A stretch of 64,000 nt of DNA from Endozoicomonas sp. NE40 (GTDB lineage: Bacteria; Pseudomonadota; Gammaproteobacteria; Pseudomonadales; Endozoicomonadaceae): positions 1,457,501-1,521,500 of the forward strand of contig NZ_JBEWTB010000002.1 in NCBI RefSeq assembly GCF_040549045.1, read 5' to 3'. The notes beneath the pieces are model-generated. The model was not told the origin of the DNA and made no database searches. It was given only the letters and a program-made list of their open reading frames with translations. Numbering within the stretch: the stretch's first letter is position 1; every line of letters begins with the position of its first letter. Made by a program: the position numbers and the translations under genes. Below are positions 8,486 through 17,872 of this stretch, piece after piece.

Positions 8486-9193
8486 GTGTCCTCAAACTCA
8501 CAATGGGTAGCCCTCCATTGCTATGGTGCCGGTGAAGACAAAGTGCTGCTAAACCAGAACGCCCTGCTCTACGGTTTGCAAAGGGATTTTTCCGGACCGA
8601 ACAGTATTGATATAGATAAAGACACACAACTTCAGTTGTGGCCCGGGGCATTAACACCTGCTGAATCAGGAAAATATTATGACGACCTTATCGCCAGCAC
8701 CCCGTGGCGGCAGGATAAAATCCGGCTGTTTGGCCGACACGTTGCCATTCCCAGGTTACAGGCATGGTATGGTGACACACACTGCCACTACAGCTATTCA
8801 GGGTTGCGCCTCGCCCCTCTGCCCTGGACACCTCAACTACTGCAACTCAAAGCAAGGGTCGAACAACTGTGCCAACACCGGTTCAACAGCGTTCTGCTCA
8901 ACCTGTACCGGAACGGCAATGACAGTAACGGCTGGCACAGCGACGATGAGCCAGAGCTGGGGGAACAACCCGTCATCGCTTCCCTGAGCCTTGGCGCTAC
9001 CCGCCGGTTTAAACTACGGCACAAATACGACAAAACCGTAGCAGGCATCACAATCAACTTAAATAATGGTTCCCTGCTGGTTATGTCTGGACATTCCCAG
9101 TCACACTGGCAACATTGCCTCCCGAAAACGGCTCGCCCGATTGAGCCCCGTATCAACCTGACCTTCAGGAATATCCTGCATGGCCCGAATTGA
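8486..9193 (+). CDS. AlkB-like 2-oxoglutarate/Fe(II) dioxygenase
   Basis: 235 aa, GTG start. The C-terminal two thirds match AlkB-family nucleic-acid demethylases, closest in layout to the ALKBH2/3 type. Iron ligands are WHSDDE (His151, Asp153) and a second His near 210 in HWQHCLPK. The 2-oxoglutarate-binding Arg is in PRINLTFR near the C terminus, and the substrate-loop segment SLSLGATRRFKLRHK sits between. It should oxidatively remove alkyl groups from DNA or RNA bases in the cytoplasm. The gene overlaps the DTW-domain gene by 14 nt, so both are one transcription unit. The start is inferred, because no clear Shine-Dalgarno site precedes it. Confidence 0.85.
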   Translation: MSSNSQWVALHCYGAGEDKVLLNQNALLYGLQRDFSGPNSIDIDKDTQLQLWPGALTPAESGKYYDDLIASTPWRQDKIRLFGRHVAIPRLQAWYGDTHCHYSYSGLRLAPLPWTPQLLQLKARVEQLCQHRFNSVLLNLYRNGNDSNGWHSDDEPELGEQPVIASLSLGATRRFKLRHKYDKTVAGITINLNNGSLLVMSGHSQSHWQHCLPKTARPIEPRINLTFRNILHGPN

Positions 9194-9803
9194 GTGCCCC
9201 CGCTGCCTTCGTCCCTTGTCTGCCTGTTACTGCAAAGGGCTGGAGCCGGAAAAAGCCTGTATCGACCTGCTTATCGTGCAGCACCCTTCCGAAACCCGCC
9301 ACCCCATCAACAGCGCCAGAATTGCCAGCCTCGGCATCAGCAATTGCAATATTCTGGTGGGTGAAAACTTTACAGAATCCAAAGCACTGGAAAAGCAACT
9401 GGCAAACCGGCACGCCTGTCTGCTGTTTCCTTCAGAGAACGCTGTCACCGTTAAAACCTATACAGCCACCCATGCAAAGCCTGAACTGTGTGTGATTCTT
9501 GATGGCACCTGGCGTAAGGCAAAAAAAATCTATTACCTGAACCCTGTTCTGCAAAAGCTGCCCGCACTCACCCTGTCAGAAGCGCACACATCGGCTTACA
9601 CCATCAGAAAAACGCCGGGAAAAGGCGCCCTTTCCACCATAGAAGCAACGGTTGCTCTGCTAAGGGAGACCAGTAAAAAGCCTGACCAGCATCAGAACTG
9701 CCTGGATGCCTTCAACCGGATGATCAATGCCCAGATTATTGCCATGGGAAAGGATACCTTTGAAAAAAACTATGCCAGTAGAGCAAACAGCCCTGAACGA
9801 TAA
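9180..9803 (+). CDS. tapT: DTW-domain tRNA-uridine aminocarboxypropyltransferase
   Basis: 207 aa of the DTW family (E. coli TapT/YfiP). It starts with a Cys-rich knuckle (CPRCLRPLSACYC), followed by IVQHPSETRHPINSARI and the family signature DGTWRKAKKIYYLNP; the name-giving D-x-T-W is at about residues 109-112. The enzyme transfers the 3-amino-3-carboxypropyl group of S-adenosylmethionine to uridine 47 of tRNA (acp3U). It is translationally coupled to the AlkB-like gene upstream, giving a small nucleic-acid-modification operon. A long hairpin with T tail follows. Confidence 0.88.
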   Translation: MARIECPRCLRPLSACYCKGLEPEKACIDLLIVQHPSETRHPINSARIASLGISNCNILVGENFTESKALEKQLANRHACLLFPSENAVTVKTYTATHAKPELCVILDGTWRKAKKIYYLNPVLQKLPALTLSEAHTSAYTIRKTPGKGALSTIEATVALLRETSKKPDQHQNCLDAFNRMINAQIIAMGKDTFEKNYASRANSPER

Positions 9804-9845
9804 AATGCGGTTTTCGCCACCACTGGTGATGAAAATTGCATTTTT
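9802..9845 (+). terminator. Terminator after tapT
   Basis: Long stem pairing 9802-9820 with 9826-9844 (one internal mismatch and a few G-T pairs) around the loop CACTG. It ends in T5. It overlaps the last base of the tapT stop codon. Confidence 0.75.
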
Positions 9846-9974
9846 GTAAAAAAACTCGCGACGAATAAGTCAGAATTGTTCAGACTGTGAATTAGCAGGA
9901 AAAATAAGACTCTTTTACAATCTAAGTGGGCTAACCTGAATCGTACTCAGGCATAGGGAGTAATAACAAGAATA

Positions 9975-11453
9975 ATGAATCCGGACAGTCACCACCCGAA
10001 AAAACTCTGGCTCTACGGTACGGTCATTATTGCCGTTGCCCTTATTATGCGTCTGCTGTCGCTGGGAACCTATCCTCTGATGGATACCAGCGAAGCCCGC
10101 TACGGCGAAATGGTACGTCTGATGGTTGAGACCAATGACTGGATCACCCCCTACTTCGATTACGATGTACCATTCTGGGGCAAGCCTCCCCTGTTTATCT
10201 GGATGTCAGCCATCAGCTTCAAACTCTTTGGCATCAACGAGTTTGCCGCCCGTCTGCCTTCCCTGCTCGCCAGCATTGGTACCCTCTGGCTCACCTGGAA
10301 GCTGACATCCTTTCAACTTAATCAGCAGGCCGGAAAACTGGCCATTCTGATTCTGACAACCAGTGCCATGTTCCTTGTCCTGTCCGGCGCGCTGCTGGCT
10401 GATCCGGTTATGGTGTTCAGTATTACCCTGGTTCTGACCGGTTTCTGGATAGGCTTTCACAGCAGCAACGCTTCACAAGCCATTCGCTGGCGCTATCTGT
10501 TCTTTGTCGGTTCAGCCATGGCACTGCTGGCAAAAGGTCTGGCAGGGCTGGTTCTGGCAGGGCTGCCCGTTTTTTTCTGGTGTCTGCTGCGGAGGCACTT
10601 TTTGCAGCTCTGGAAACGCCTGCCCTGGATCAGTGGCAGCCTGATGGCGGCGATTATCGCCCTGCCATGGTTTATTGCGGCAGAACTGAAGACGCCGGGC
10701 ATGCTGGAATACATGATTATCGGTGAACACTTCAGCCGCTACCTGAGCAGTGGCTGGGAAGGTGACCAATATGGTTCAGCCCATATTCGCCCTATAGGCA
10801 TGATCTGGCCTCTTTTCATAGCAGGGGGTTTCCCCTGGTCTCTGATTCTTGCTGGTTATGCCTGTCGGGCATTGCTTAATAAAGTGTTTAGTAAATGGCG
10901 GCACAGGCAACCACTGGCGCTCTCTGAATGGGTATGGTTCCTGTTGTGCTGGTTATTTTCCCTGCTGTTGTTTTTCACCTTTGCCCGCAACATGATCTGG
11001 ACTTATGCCCTGCCCCTGATGCCACCTTTAGCCATGGCACTGGCAACCATCTGGCATAAACACCTGACTCCCTCCCTGCATCGTCGCGTTGTCGCAGGTG
11101 CATGCATCACACCCGTGATGATGGCAGTCACCATCTATGTACTCATAAACGACGGAGGCAAAAATTCCCAGAAAACCATGATTCAAGCCATGCACGCTGA
11201 AAAAGTCAGCGATCCGGGAGAGCTGCTCTATTTTAATAAGCGCCCTTTTTCCTCACGCTTTTATTCCCATGGAAAGTCTGTACTGGTTGATACCGCAGAT
11301 GAGATAAATGCCCTGATAAATAATGGTAAAACTGATTTTCTGGCAACAAGAAAAGGTAATTTTGAACACCTTCCAGCTCATTTGAAGGAGCGTTTCATCG
11401 CTGTCCATCGTTACCGGAAATGGACACTGTGGAAAGAAAAACCAGAGCGTTAA
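9975..11453 (+). CDS. ArnT-like phospholipid-linked glycosyltransferase (GT83)
   Basis: 492 aa, integral membrane, about ten hydrophobic segments. The N-terminal loop YPLMDTSEARYGEMVR carries the acidic pair (Asp/Glu) typical of ArnT/PMT-type GT-C enzymes, followed by FWGKPPLFIWMSAISFKLFG, a hallmark of the ArnT family. ArnT moves 4-amino-4-deoxy-L-arabinose from undecaprenyl phosphate to lipid A on the periplasmic face. No arn biosynthesis genes are present here, so the sugar donor cannot be inferred. The protein is shorter than E. coli ArnT (about 550 aa) in the periplasmic C-terminal domain. Single gene, between a terminator and a TetR gene. Confidence 0.75.
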   Translation: MNPDSHHPKKLWLYGTVIIAVALIMRLLSLGTYPLMDTSEARYGEMVRLMVETNDWITPYFDYDVPFWGKPPLFIWMSAISFKLFGINEFAARLPSLLASIGTLWLTWKLTSFQLNQQAGKLAILILTTSAMFLVLSGALLADPVMVFSITLVLTGFWIGFHSSNASQAIRWRYLFFVGSAMALLAKGLAGLVLAGLPVFFWCLLRRHFLQLWKRLPWISGSLMAAIIALPWFIAAELKTPGMLEYMIIGEHFSRYLSSGWEGDQYGSAHIRPIGMIWPLFIAGGFPWSLILAGYACRALLNKVFSKWRHRQPLALSEWVWFLLCWLFSLLLFFTFARNMIWTYALPLMPPLAMALATIWHKHLTPSLHRRVVAGACITPVMMAVTIYVLINDGGKNSQKTMIQAMHAEKVSDPGELLYFNKRPFSSRFYSHGKSVLVDTADEINALINNGKTDFLATRKGNFEHLPAHLKERFIAVHRYRKWTLWKEKPER

Positions 11454-11535
11454 AGCAATAAATGTTCACAGTAAAAAATAACTGCTACATTGGAGTAACC
11501 CTGTTTAAACCACTCGTTTTTAAACTAATAGTGTA

Positions 11536-12144
11536 ATGGGAAGACATTCAGCTTTTGAGAAAGATACCGTACTGAAGAATGCCCTGGCCTTATTCTGGTC
11601 AAGGGGTTTTACTGCGACTTCCCTGCGACAACTTGAGGAAGTGACCGAACTGCACCCGGGAAGCCTGTACCATCATTTTAAAAATAAAGAAGGCTTATAT
11701 ATTAGTGTGCTGAAGTACTATCTGGAACATGATATGCAGATTCGCATCAACCGATATTTAACCGGCGATTCCCCATTAGACGGAATCCGTCGTTTTTTAA
11801 CCACCAGTTATCGAAATCACCAGGAAGAGCACTATCGTAACTGTTGTTTTCTGGCATGTTCGAGCGTCGAACTCCACCAGTTACCACAGGAAGCCCGGGA
11901 TCTGGTCAATAAGGGCATTACAGACATTCAGTCCGCCTTTGAAAAACAGCTCAGTCAACTCGCTGATAAAAACTATAAACTCTCAAAAGACTATCTCTCA
12001 AAAGATACGGCAGAAATGGCAAGGCAACTCACCTGCCTGTTTCTGGGTTTACAATTATTTGCTCGGATCAGACCCAATCAGCACCAGCTCGATACGATGA
12101 TCAAAAACAGCCTTCAGCGTATTTTAATGCCAGATAACCACTGA
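11536..12144 (+). CDS. TetR/AcrR family transcriptional regulator
   Basis: 202 aa. The N-terminal helix-turn-helix is TATSLRQLEEVTELHPGSLY followed by HHFKNKEGL, the standard TetR signature; the C-terminal ligand domain is unspecific and contains a Cys pair (RNCCFLAC). It lies 9 nt upstream of a PAP2-phosphatase gene in the same direction. It probably controls itself and that gene, although no clear palindrome was seen upstream. Confidence 0.85.
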   Translation: MGRHSAFEKDTVLKNALALFWSRGFTATSLRQLEEVTELHPGSLYHHFKNKEGLYISVLKYYLEHDMQIRINRYLTGDSPLDGIRRFLTTSYRNHQEEHYRNCCFLACSSVELHQLPQEARDLVNKGITDIQSAFEKQLSQLADKNYKLSKDYLSKDTAEMARQLTCLFLGLQLFARIRPNQHQLDTMIKNSLQRILMPDNH

Positions 12145-12153
12145 ACGACAATC

Positions 12154-13098
12154 TTGAAAAATACCATGGATGCCTACACTGTTATTTCCAGCCTCCAGCA
12201 ACATCTCGCTTTCATGGATGGTCCATTAAGAGCCTTATCCAGCTACGGTTACTCGTATCATCATTTACTCATTGCTGCCGTCGTATACTGGAGCGGCTAT
12301 ACCCGCATCGGTGGCAGGCTGGCATTGGGGACACTGATCAGCTGCATTATATTTGGTGTCTGTCGTCATTTTTTTGCATCCCCCCGCCCATACTGGAGCC
12401 ATCCCGAGTTATTTAACGGAATGGTGGAACAGTCTTATGGAATGCCGTCAGGTCATACCCAGAATGCAATCCTGTTCTGGGGGTTGATTGCATACAGTCT
12501 CAGAAATAAGTGGGCATGGCTTGCAGCAGGGCTATTGATTCTGTCTGTCGGTGTATCCAGGCTTTATCTTGGTGTCCATTACCCCCTACAGGTAGCCTTC
12601 GGACTATTACTCGGTTTAACCCTGCTTTTTCTGTTCATTACTTTTGAACAACGAGTTATCGATTTTATCAAGCCGCTTCCTGACTGGAAAAAAATAGTGC
12701 TGACGATATTTGTTACGCTTCTACCACTTATATTCATCCTCATTTTCCGGGAAATTTTCCACATCAACTCCGGCAACAGCAATCCACTCCCTTACAGCCA
12801 GTTCCTGAAATTTAACGGGTTGCTGACCGGTTGTGCCATCGGCTTATTGTTTACCGCCCATGCGACTCCATCCTTTCAACTGTTTTTCACCCGGGCTGTT
12901 CCCGGTGTCATCAGCATCATTGCATTCTGGTATCACCTGCCTGACCTGAGCGAACTCCAGGGCAAACCGTTACTCTATTACTCTGCACGATTCAGTGTAT
13001 TCGCCTTTCTGGCTCTCTGGGCAACCTGGCTGTGGCCATTGCTGCACAAGCAGCTACATAAGCAGTTACATAAACAGCTATGCTCCCGTTTAAACTGA
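12154..13098 (+). CDS. PAP2-family membrane phosphatase
   Basis: 314 aa with about seven membrane segments. The three phosphatidic-acid-phosphatase motifs are in order: RHFFASPRPYW (motif 1), GMPSGHTQN (motif 2, catalytic His) and SRLYLGVHYP (motif 3). It probably dephosphorylates a lipid phosphate or polyprenyl pyrophosphate at the membrane. The longest frame starts at TTG 12154; ATG at 12166 is an alternative that trims four residues. The C terminus ends in a short repeat (HKQL three times) encoded by 12-bp DNA repeats near 13048-13080. It is co-transcribed with the TetR gene. Confidence 0.82.
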   Translation: MKNTMDAYTVISSLQQHLAFMDGPLRALSSYGYSYHHLLIAAVVYWSGYTRIGGRLALGTLISCIIFGVCRHFFASPRPYWSHPELFNGMVEQSYGMPSGHTQNAILFWGLIAYSLRNKWAWLAAGLLILSVGVSRLYLGVHYPLQVAFGLLLGLTLLFLFITFEQRVIDFIKPLPDWKKIVLTIFVTLLPLIFILIFREIFHINSGNSNPLPYSQFLKFNGLLTGCAIGLLFTAHATPSFQLFFTRAVPGVISIIAFWYHLPDLSELQGKPLLYYSARFSVFAFLALWATWLWPLLHKQLHKQLHKQLCSRLN

Positions 13099-13142
13099 CT
13101 GTAACATTAACCGATTACTGACCGTCGATTCCCAAATACCCC

Positions 13143-14135
13143 ATGGCTATAAAACAGATCCTTGTACATCAGCTGGAACAAAACCCGGAAAGCAATGCCC
13201 TGACCACAACGACGGGCCACCTATTGCCACCCACACCGGCTCTGGAAGCCATGCTGGACGACCTGCTGCAAACCTATAACAAGAAACAGGACAAACGATA
13301 TGGCCAGTTTGCAGAAGAGCCTGAAAGCCCGTTTCCTTCAGAGCTGAACCAGTATCTGAATGACGAGCTGACCTTTGAAGAGCTGACCGTTCATACCCTC
13401 AGCCAGATCAGCGACAAGCTGGGTGAAGCAGGCGCTCTTGGCGGTGGCTATGTCCTGTTTGCTGACTATCAACAGGGACTGACCCGTTACCTGATCCTGT
13501 GCATGCTGAACAGCAATATCAGTGTCACGGTCACTGAAGACCTTTCTATACAGGACTGTGCCTACCTCGACACCGGCAAAATGTCACTGGCCTGTCGCAT
13601 CAATGTGACCGAATGGCAGGGCAACACCAACAGTGGTCGCTATCTGTCCTTTTTACGGCCTCGTGGCGGCCGACGCCTCAGTGATGTTTTTCAGGAAGCC
13701 CTTGGGTGCAGCGAAACCAGCGGCAGCAAGGAAGAGGCAGACACTCTGGTGAAAGCCGTTAAAGACTTTGCCAGCGAAGCACCGTCGCTGGAAAACCATA
13801 AAGAAGTAAGCCGTCAGGTATACGATTTCTGCCAGACGAAAGTAGATGAAGGCGATGCCCTGACACTGGAAGAGTTAACGGGCTACCTGAGTGAAGCCGG
13901 GTCTGATGAATTTGCCCGATTTGTTAATACCCGCGACTACGACATGACAACGCCGATGGCTCCGGAAAAACGCACCCTTACCAAACTGGTTCGATATACA
14001 GGACGAAGCAAGGGATTAACCCTGGCATTTGATGCAGAACTTCTCGGCACACAGGTGCATTACGATGAAACCAGTGACCAGCTGGTTATTAAAGGTGTAC
14101 CGGAAAAACTGAAAGAACAACTGAAAGGTCAATAA
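13143..14135 (+). CDS. ndpA: Nucleoid-associated protein NdpA (YejK)
   Basis: 330 aa, the usual NdpA/YejK length (about 335). It begins MAIKQILVHQLE as in family members, has FAEEPESPFPSELNQYL near residue 56, GGYVLFADYQ around 110, and the basic block FLRPRGGRRLSDVF around 175. The protein is an abundant DNA-associated factor of unknown exact role. The E. coli neighbours yejL and yejM are absent here. A stem-loop follows the stop. Confidence 0.9.
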   Translation: MAIKQILVHQLEQNPESNALTTTTGHLLPPTPALEAMLDDLLQTYNKKQDKRYGQFAEEPESPFPSELNQYLNDELTFEELTVHTLSQISDKLGEAGALGGGYVLFADYQQGLTRYLILCMLNSNISVTVTEDLSIQDCAYLDTGKMSLACRINVTEWQGNTNSGRYLSFLRPRGGRRLSDVFQEALGCSETSGSKEEADTLVKAVKDFASEAPSLENHKEVSRQVYDFCQTKVDEGDALTLEELTGYLSEAGSDEFARFVNTRDYDMTTPMAPEKRTLTKLVRYTGRSKGLTLAFDAELLGTQVHYDETSDQLVIKGVPEKLKEQLKGQ

Positions 14136-14150
14136 AAAGCGGTAATCGGT

Positions 14151-14179
14151 GGCAGAGAAAATGGCTTTTCTCTGTTGCC
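14151..14179 (+). terminator. Hairpin after ndpA
   Basis: Stem of about 7 perfect pairs (GAGAAAA / TTTTCTC), extended outward by GGCA/TGCC with a bulge, around a 4-nt loop. The following bases are only moderately T-rich. Confidence 0.5.
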
Positions 14180-14280
14180 AATCCTTCCTTCATGCTGAAT
14201 CGCCGCACTATTCATGCAATGATGATTAAGTTAGCCCAGAGTGATCCGATACAACAGGCATCAGCCGAATAAATACACCC

Positions 14281-15084
14281 ATGCCGGAGCGACCTGTTTT
14301 GCAGCCACTCTATTCGATACTCCTGGCCTTCCTTCTGTTAAGCGTACCAGTCTCAGCTTCTGCTGAAACAAGAGCAGCAACACCTCTGACCGCAGAACAC
14401 ATCCTGCATCAGGAGCTTCTCCTCAATCAGCTTATTGTCAATATCTACCTGTTGCAGCTGGATTTTCTCAACAGCGACGCCCGTGAAAAAATACAGGACA
14501 ACCTGACCCTGCTCGACACAACCATTCCCAATCTTCCCACTCAGGGTAAAGATGGAGAAACCAGCGGCCTGCTGGTCACCACCAAAGCACTCTGGCCTGT
14601 CATCAGTCGCCATACGACCTGGATGGGCAACCTGCCCAAACAGTCACGCCCACCGGAAGCAGACAGCCTGCTGATGGCTCTGGCGAAACTGGATCGTCAG
14701 TTACTACTGCTGAGACAGAAGCTGATGACCCAGACTCCCAGACAAAAGCCCGAGCTGAATATACTCGAACAGGCATTGTTGATGCAGAGACTCTCCAAAG
14801 AGTATTTAGCACTGGCTGTTTATGACCAGTCATCGGATATTGCCCGATCCAGTCGGCAGCAGCTCCAGACGCTGGCCAGACACTTTGGTGAACGCATGAA
14901 CCGGCTGAACGATCAGTATCAGAAACACCCCTATGCGGGTAAACCTATTCGCCAGGCACAGGCGACCTGGCTGTTTATCGCCAACAGCATTCAGAACTAT
15001 CCGCAAAAGGCGGTCCCGGAAATGGTCGCGATGTATAGCGATCGCATTGCCGGCAAACTAACTTCCGTTCACAAAATGTTCTAG
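14281..15084 (+). CDS. Exported helical protein of unknown function
   Basis: 267 aa. A clear signal peptide (hydrophobic LYSILLAFLLLSVPV, cleavage around SASAE) directs it to the periplasm. The rest is predicted all-helical with Leu heptads and repeated Gln/Arg-rich helices. This layout recalls sensor-type helical bundles (PilJ/NarX-like extracellular domains), but no second membrane segment or output domain is present. I do not recognise a family. It ends 4 nt from a convergent methyltransferase gene. Confidence 0.6.
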   Translation: MPERPVLQPLYSILLAFLLLSVPVSASAETRAATPLTAEHILHQELLLNQLIVNIYLLQLDFLNSDAREKIQDNLTLLDTTIPNLPTQGKDGETSGLLVTTKALWPVISRHTTWMGNLPKQSRPPEADSLLMALAKLDRQLLLLRQKLMTQTPRQKPELNILEQALLMQRLSKEYLALAVYDQSSDIARSSRQQLQTLARHFGERMNRLNDQYQKHPYAGKPIRQAQATWLFIANSIQNYPQKAVPEMVAMYSDRIAGKLTSVHKMF

Positions 15085-15088
15085 TCGA

Positions 15089-15757
15089 TCAGACAACTTC
15101 CTGAACATAAACATCTGCCTTACCCCACGGAAAACGAGTTTCAAACCGGTCAGCCAGTGCAAAGACCGGCCGCTCAATATAAGGCTGCAGAGGGTAACTG
15201 ACGGTGACAATGCGGGTACCCGATGGCAGGGCTGCTAACCGTTCCGCCAGTTCATTAACGATCAAATCCTCCAGATTGGAAGCAAACAGATAGATGACCG
15301 TTGCGTTTTCAAGAGATGCCTTCAGGTAGTCCTCACAGCGTACCTCAATACCCGAAAGCTTTAAGACCCTGACAACCCAGTTCAATCGATACACAAAACC
15401 AGGTATCCACTCAATAGCGGTAACCCTGCAGCCTTTTACCAGGCTGAGCCAGAGTGCAGTAAAGCCACTGCCGGACCCCAGCTCAAATACATGATCGCCT
15501 GCATGAATGCCAGTACGATCTGCTATCTCTGCCAGCGACGTCAGGGGCGTTTCACCGTAGCTGTAGACATCGTCAGCATTAATCCACTTCAAATAACGCC
15601 GGCTGACACTGTAAGGACTGGAGAAAAGATAGAGGGTAGCAAGCAGGCAGTAGCCCAATAAAAACGCCTGACAGGATCGAAAACGCCATAGTACACAGAC
15701 AAACTCCCTGCACTCCTGCCATTTAACCTTAAGCCCAAGCCACAACAGTTTCAGCAC
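15089..15757 (-). CDS. Membrane-anchored SAM-dependent methyltransferase-like protein
   Basis: 222 aa. One membrane segment at about residues 33-47 (FLLGYCLLATLYLF) precedes a Rossmann methyltransferase domain. Motif I is HVFELGSGSGFTALWL and the end of strand 2 is VTAIEW. The middle resembles protein-isoaspartate-type or class I methyltransferases. The later motifs are degenerate (VIYLFASNLED in place of a clear motif II), so substrate and activity are unknown. It is transcribed toward the exported helical protein, with only 4 bp between the stops. Confidence 0.62.
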   Translation of the reverse strand: MLKLLWLGLKVKWQECREFVCVLWRFRSCQAFLLGYCLLATLYLFSSPYSVSRRYLKWINADDVYSYGETPLTSLAEIADRTGIHAGDHVFELGSGSGFTALWLSLVKGCRVTAIEWIPGFVYRLNWVVRVLKLSGIEVRCEDYLKASLENATVIYLFASNLEDLIVNELAERLAALPSGTRIVTVSYPLQPYIERPVFALADRFETRFPWGKADVYVQEVV

Positions 15758-15940
15758 AACGTTTACCGGTTATGTTCCTGCTTTTATTAAATCAGCCCGG
15801 CAACACCATTCCAATAGCGCCGCTATAACCTGTCACTATAAATAGAAACTGAGGTTTTACAGCCTGTCCCGACACAAGGTATGGTTAGATTGTGAGCGTA
15901 AGAAATATGTACTACCTTACCGAACAGTTAGGGAATTTTA

Positions 15941-16129
15941 ATGATGGACAGAACCCAGACCCGACTGAAGCCGGAAGACCAGGCAAAAGTAGATGCCTTC
16001 CTGAAGCAGGGCATAAATGCCACAGAACGCAGTCGCTTCAAGCCCTTTAAACTCATGCTATGGCTGGCAGCTATTATTGTTGCATTGGGTCTGCTCAGCA
16101 GAGCCATAGGTGTTTTTATTCTGGGCTAA
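15941..16129 (+). CDS. DUF3094 family small membrane protein
   Basis: 62 aa. The N-terminal block LKPEDQAKVDAFL and a single C-terminal membrane helix (LMLWLAAIIVALGLLSR) match DUF3094, a small family known mainly from Pseudomonas-related bacteria. The function is unknown. It is followed 37 nt later by the type II NADH dehydrogenase gene in the same direction, which suggests a membrane-bioenergetics link. The Shine-Dalgarno region is TTAGGGA, 7 nt before ATG. Confidence 0.75.
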   Translation: MMDRTQTRLKPEDQAKVDAFLKQGINATERSRFKPFKLMLWLAAIIVALGLLSRAIGVFILG

Positions 16130-16166
16130 AGCCGTATAAGACAGCCATTAACCGTGTGATAACCAA

Positions 16167-17492
16167 GTGAATAATGTAAATAACAATGACCCTTTACACC
16201 GGATTGTAATTGTCGGCGGCGGTGCCGGTGGACTGGAACTGGCAACCCTGCTTGGAAAGTCTCTTGGCAAAAGGAATAAAGCCTCCATAACGCTGGTTGA
16301 TGCTCAGCGCACTCATTTCTGGAAACCGTTACTGCACGAAGTGGCGGCGGGTTCTCTCAATGCCTTTGAAGACGAACTCTGCTATTTAGCTCAGGCTAAA
16401 TGGAACCACTTTCACTTCCTGCTCGGGCGAATGACCAACCTGGACAGGGACAGTAAAACCATTGAGCTGGCTCCTATCTGCGACGATTACGGCAACGAAG
16501 TGGTGGCTCGTCGCACACTGGAGTATGACACACTGGTACTTGCAGTAGGCAGTACCGCCAACGACTTTGATACACCTGGCGCACCGGAAAACTGCCTGTT
16601 TCTGGACAATCGCGAGCAGGCCGAACGCATTCACACGACACTGCTCAATCATTATCTGCATGCCCAGGCTTCAGGCAACCATCAGTCTGAACTGAATATT
16701 GCCATCATCGGTGCAGGTGCGACAGGCGTTGAACTGTCGGCAGAACTCCACAATGCTGCGATAGAGCTGGTCCATTACGGATTAGACGCGATATCCCCGA
16801 AAAATGTAAAAATCACCCTGATCGAAGGCGCTTCCCGCATCCTGCCGGTCCTGCCTGAACGAATCAGCAGCAGTGTGCATAAACAGCTGGAAAACATGGG
16901 GGTTACCATTATGACCGGGCAGCTGGTGAGCGAAATCCATCCGGACTCGCTGGTGACCCGTAGCAAAACAACCCTCAACTCCGACCTCAGTATCTGGGCC
17001 GCTGGCATAAAAGCACCTGGTTTTCTTGGAAAACTGACGCTTGAAACCAATCACATTAATCAACTGGTCGTTCGCCCTACCTTACAAACGACACAAGATG
17101 ACCATATCTATGCATTTGGCGACTGTTCCAGCTGCACCCTGACCCTGAAAAACGGCAACAGCATCACTATCCCTCCCCGCGCACAGGCTGCACACCAGCA
17201 GGCATCGCTTCTGGCAAAGAGTTTGAAAAAGGTTGTGGCAGGAAACGAGCCCATGAACTTCACCTACAAGGACTACGGCTCTTTGATTTCACTGAGTCGC
17301 TTCAGTGCTGTTGGCAATCTTATGGGGGCTGTAACGGGTGATATGATGGTGGAAGGTGCTCTGGCCAAGTTGTTTTACATCAGCCTTTATCGCATGCACC
17401 AGACAACCCTGTTCGGAAAGGCCAGAACCGGCGCATTAATGCTGAAGGATGCCCTGGGGAAAACAACACGTCCCCATCTGAAGCTGCACTGA
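16167..17492 (+). CDS. ndh: Type II NADH:quinone oxidoreductase
   Basis: 441 aa, GTG start. Two dinucleotide-binding folds are visible: FAD motif IVIVGGGAGGLELAT near residue 13, and the NADH motif IAIIGAGATGVELSAEL near 175. The second FAD contact is YAFGDCSSCTL near 315. C-terminal hydrophobic or amphipathic segments would anchor it to the inner face of the membrane. It oxidises NADH and reduces quinone without proton pumping. It is co-transcribed with the DUF3094 gene; the tRNA array runs toward it from the other strand. Confidence 0.9.
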   Translation: MNNVNNNDPLHRIVIVGGGAGGLELATLLGKSLGKRNKASITLVDAQRTHFWKPLLHEVAAGSLNAFEDELCYLAQAKWNHFHFLLGRMTNLDRDSKTIELAPICDDYGNEVVARRTLEYDTLVLAVGSTANDFDTPGAPENCLFLDNREQAERIHTTLLNHYLHAQASGNHQSELNIAIIGAGATGVELSAELHNAAIELVHYGLDAISPKNVKITLIEGASRILPVLPERISSSVHKQLENMGVTIMTGQLVSEIHPDSLVTRSKTTLNSDLSIWAAGIKAPGFLGKLTLETNHINQLVVRPTLQTTQDDHIYAFGDCSSCTLTLKNGNSITIPPRAQAAHQQASLLAKSLKKVVAGNEPMNFTYKDYGSLISLSRFSAVGNLMGAVTGDMMVEGALAKLFYISLYRMHQTTLFGKARTGALMLKDALGKTTRPHLKLH

Positions 17493-17543
17493 CGCCTGGG
17501 CTCTCAACAAGAAAAGTCCACAACAAGAAAAAATCACCACAAC

Positions 17544-17576
17544 AAAAAAAGCCGTCCTGACGAATCAGAACGGCTT
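17544..17576 (-). terminator. Terminator of the tRNA array (minus strand)
   Basis: Read on the minus strand: a 12-bp stem (17565-17576 with 17549-17560, one mismatch) with loop TTCG, followed by T7 (A-run 17544-17550). It lies just beyond the CCA end of the last tRNA-Lys. On the plus strand it may also slow transcription leaving ndh, but it lacks a T tail there. Confidence 0.85.
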
Positions 17577-17582
17577 GAAAGA

Positions 17583-17658
17583 TGGTGGGTCGTGTAGGAT
17601 TCGAACCTACGACCAATTGGTTAAAAGCCAACTGCTCTACCAACTGAGCTAACGACCC
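17583..17658 (-). tRNA. tRNA-Lys (anticodon TTT), array position 7
   Basis: 76 nt with encoded CCA. The 7-bp acceptor GGGTCGT/ACGACCC is complete, the anticodon loop is CTTTTAA, and the T arm contains GTTCGAATC. All four Lys copies appear identical. Confidence 0.97.
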
Positions 17659-17708
17659 ACAAGTTATCAGTCACGCAAACTGTTAACTTCAAATTGAGAA
17701 ATAAAAAA

Positions 17709-17784
17709 TGGTGGGTCGTGTAGGATTCGAACCTACGACCAATTGGTTAAAAGCCAACTGCTCTACCAACTGAGCTAACGACCC
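17709..17784 (-). tRNA. tRNA-Lys (anticodon TTT), array position 6
   Basis: 76 nt with encoded CCA, identical by eye to the other Lys copies. It is separated from the next Lys gene by a 50-nt spacer. Confidence 0.97.
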
Positions 17785-17872
17785 ACGTCGTTTGATGGAT
17801 ACGCAATCCAACAAACAATCTCAATAAAACAACTCAACAACCTGTCCTGAAACAGGAAAAGTTGCAGAAAAA

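Noticed and set aside
14192..14272. 26-codon frame (MLNRRTIHAMMIKLAQSDPI...) between ndpA and the exported protein gene
   Set aside because: Looks mildly coding but has no Shine-Dalgarno site, no recognised homologue and is short enough to occur by chance.
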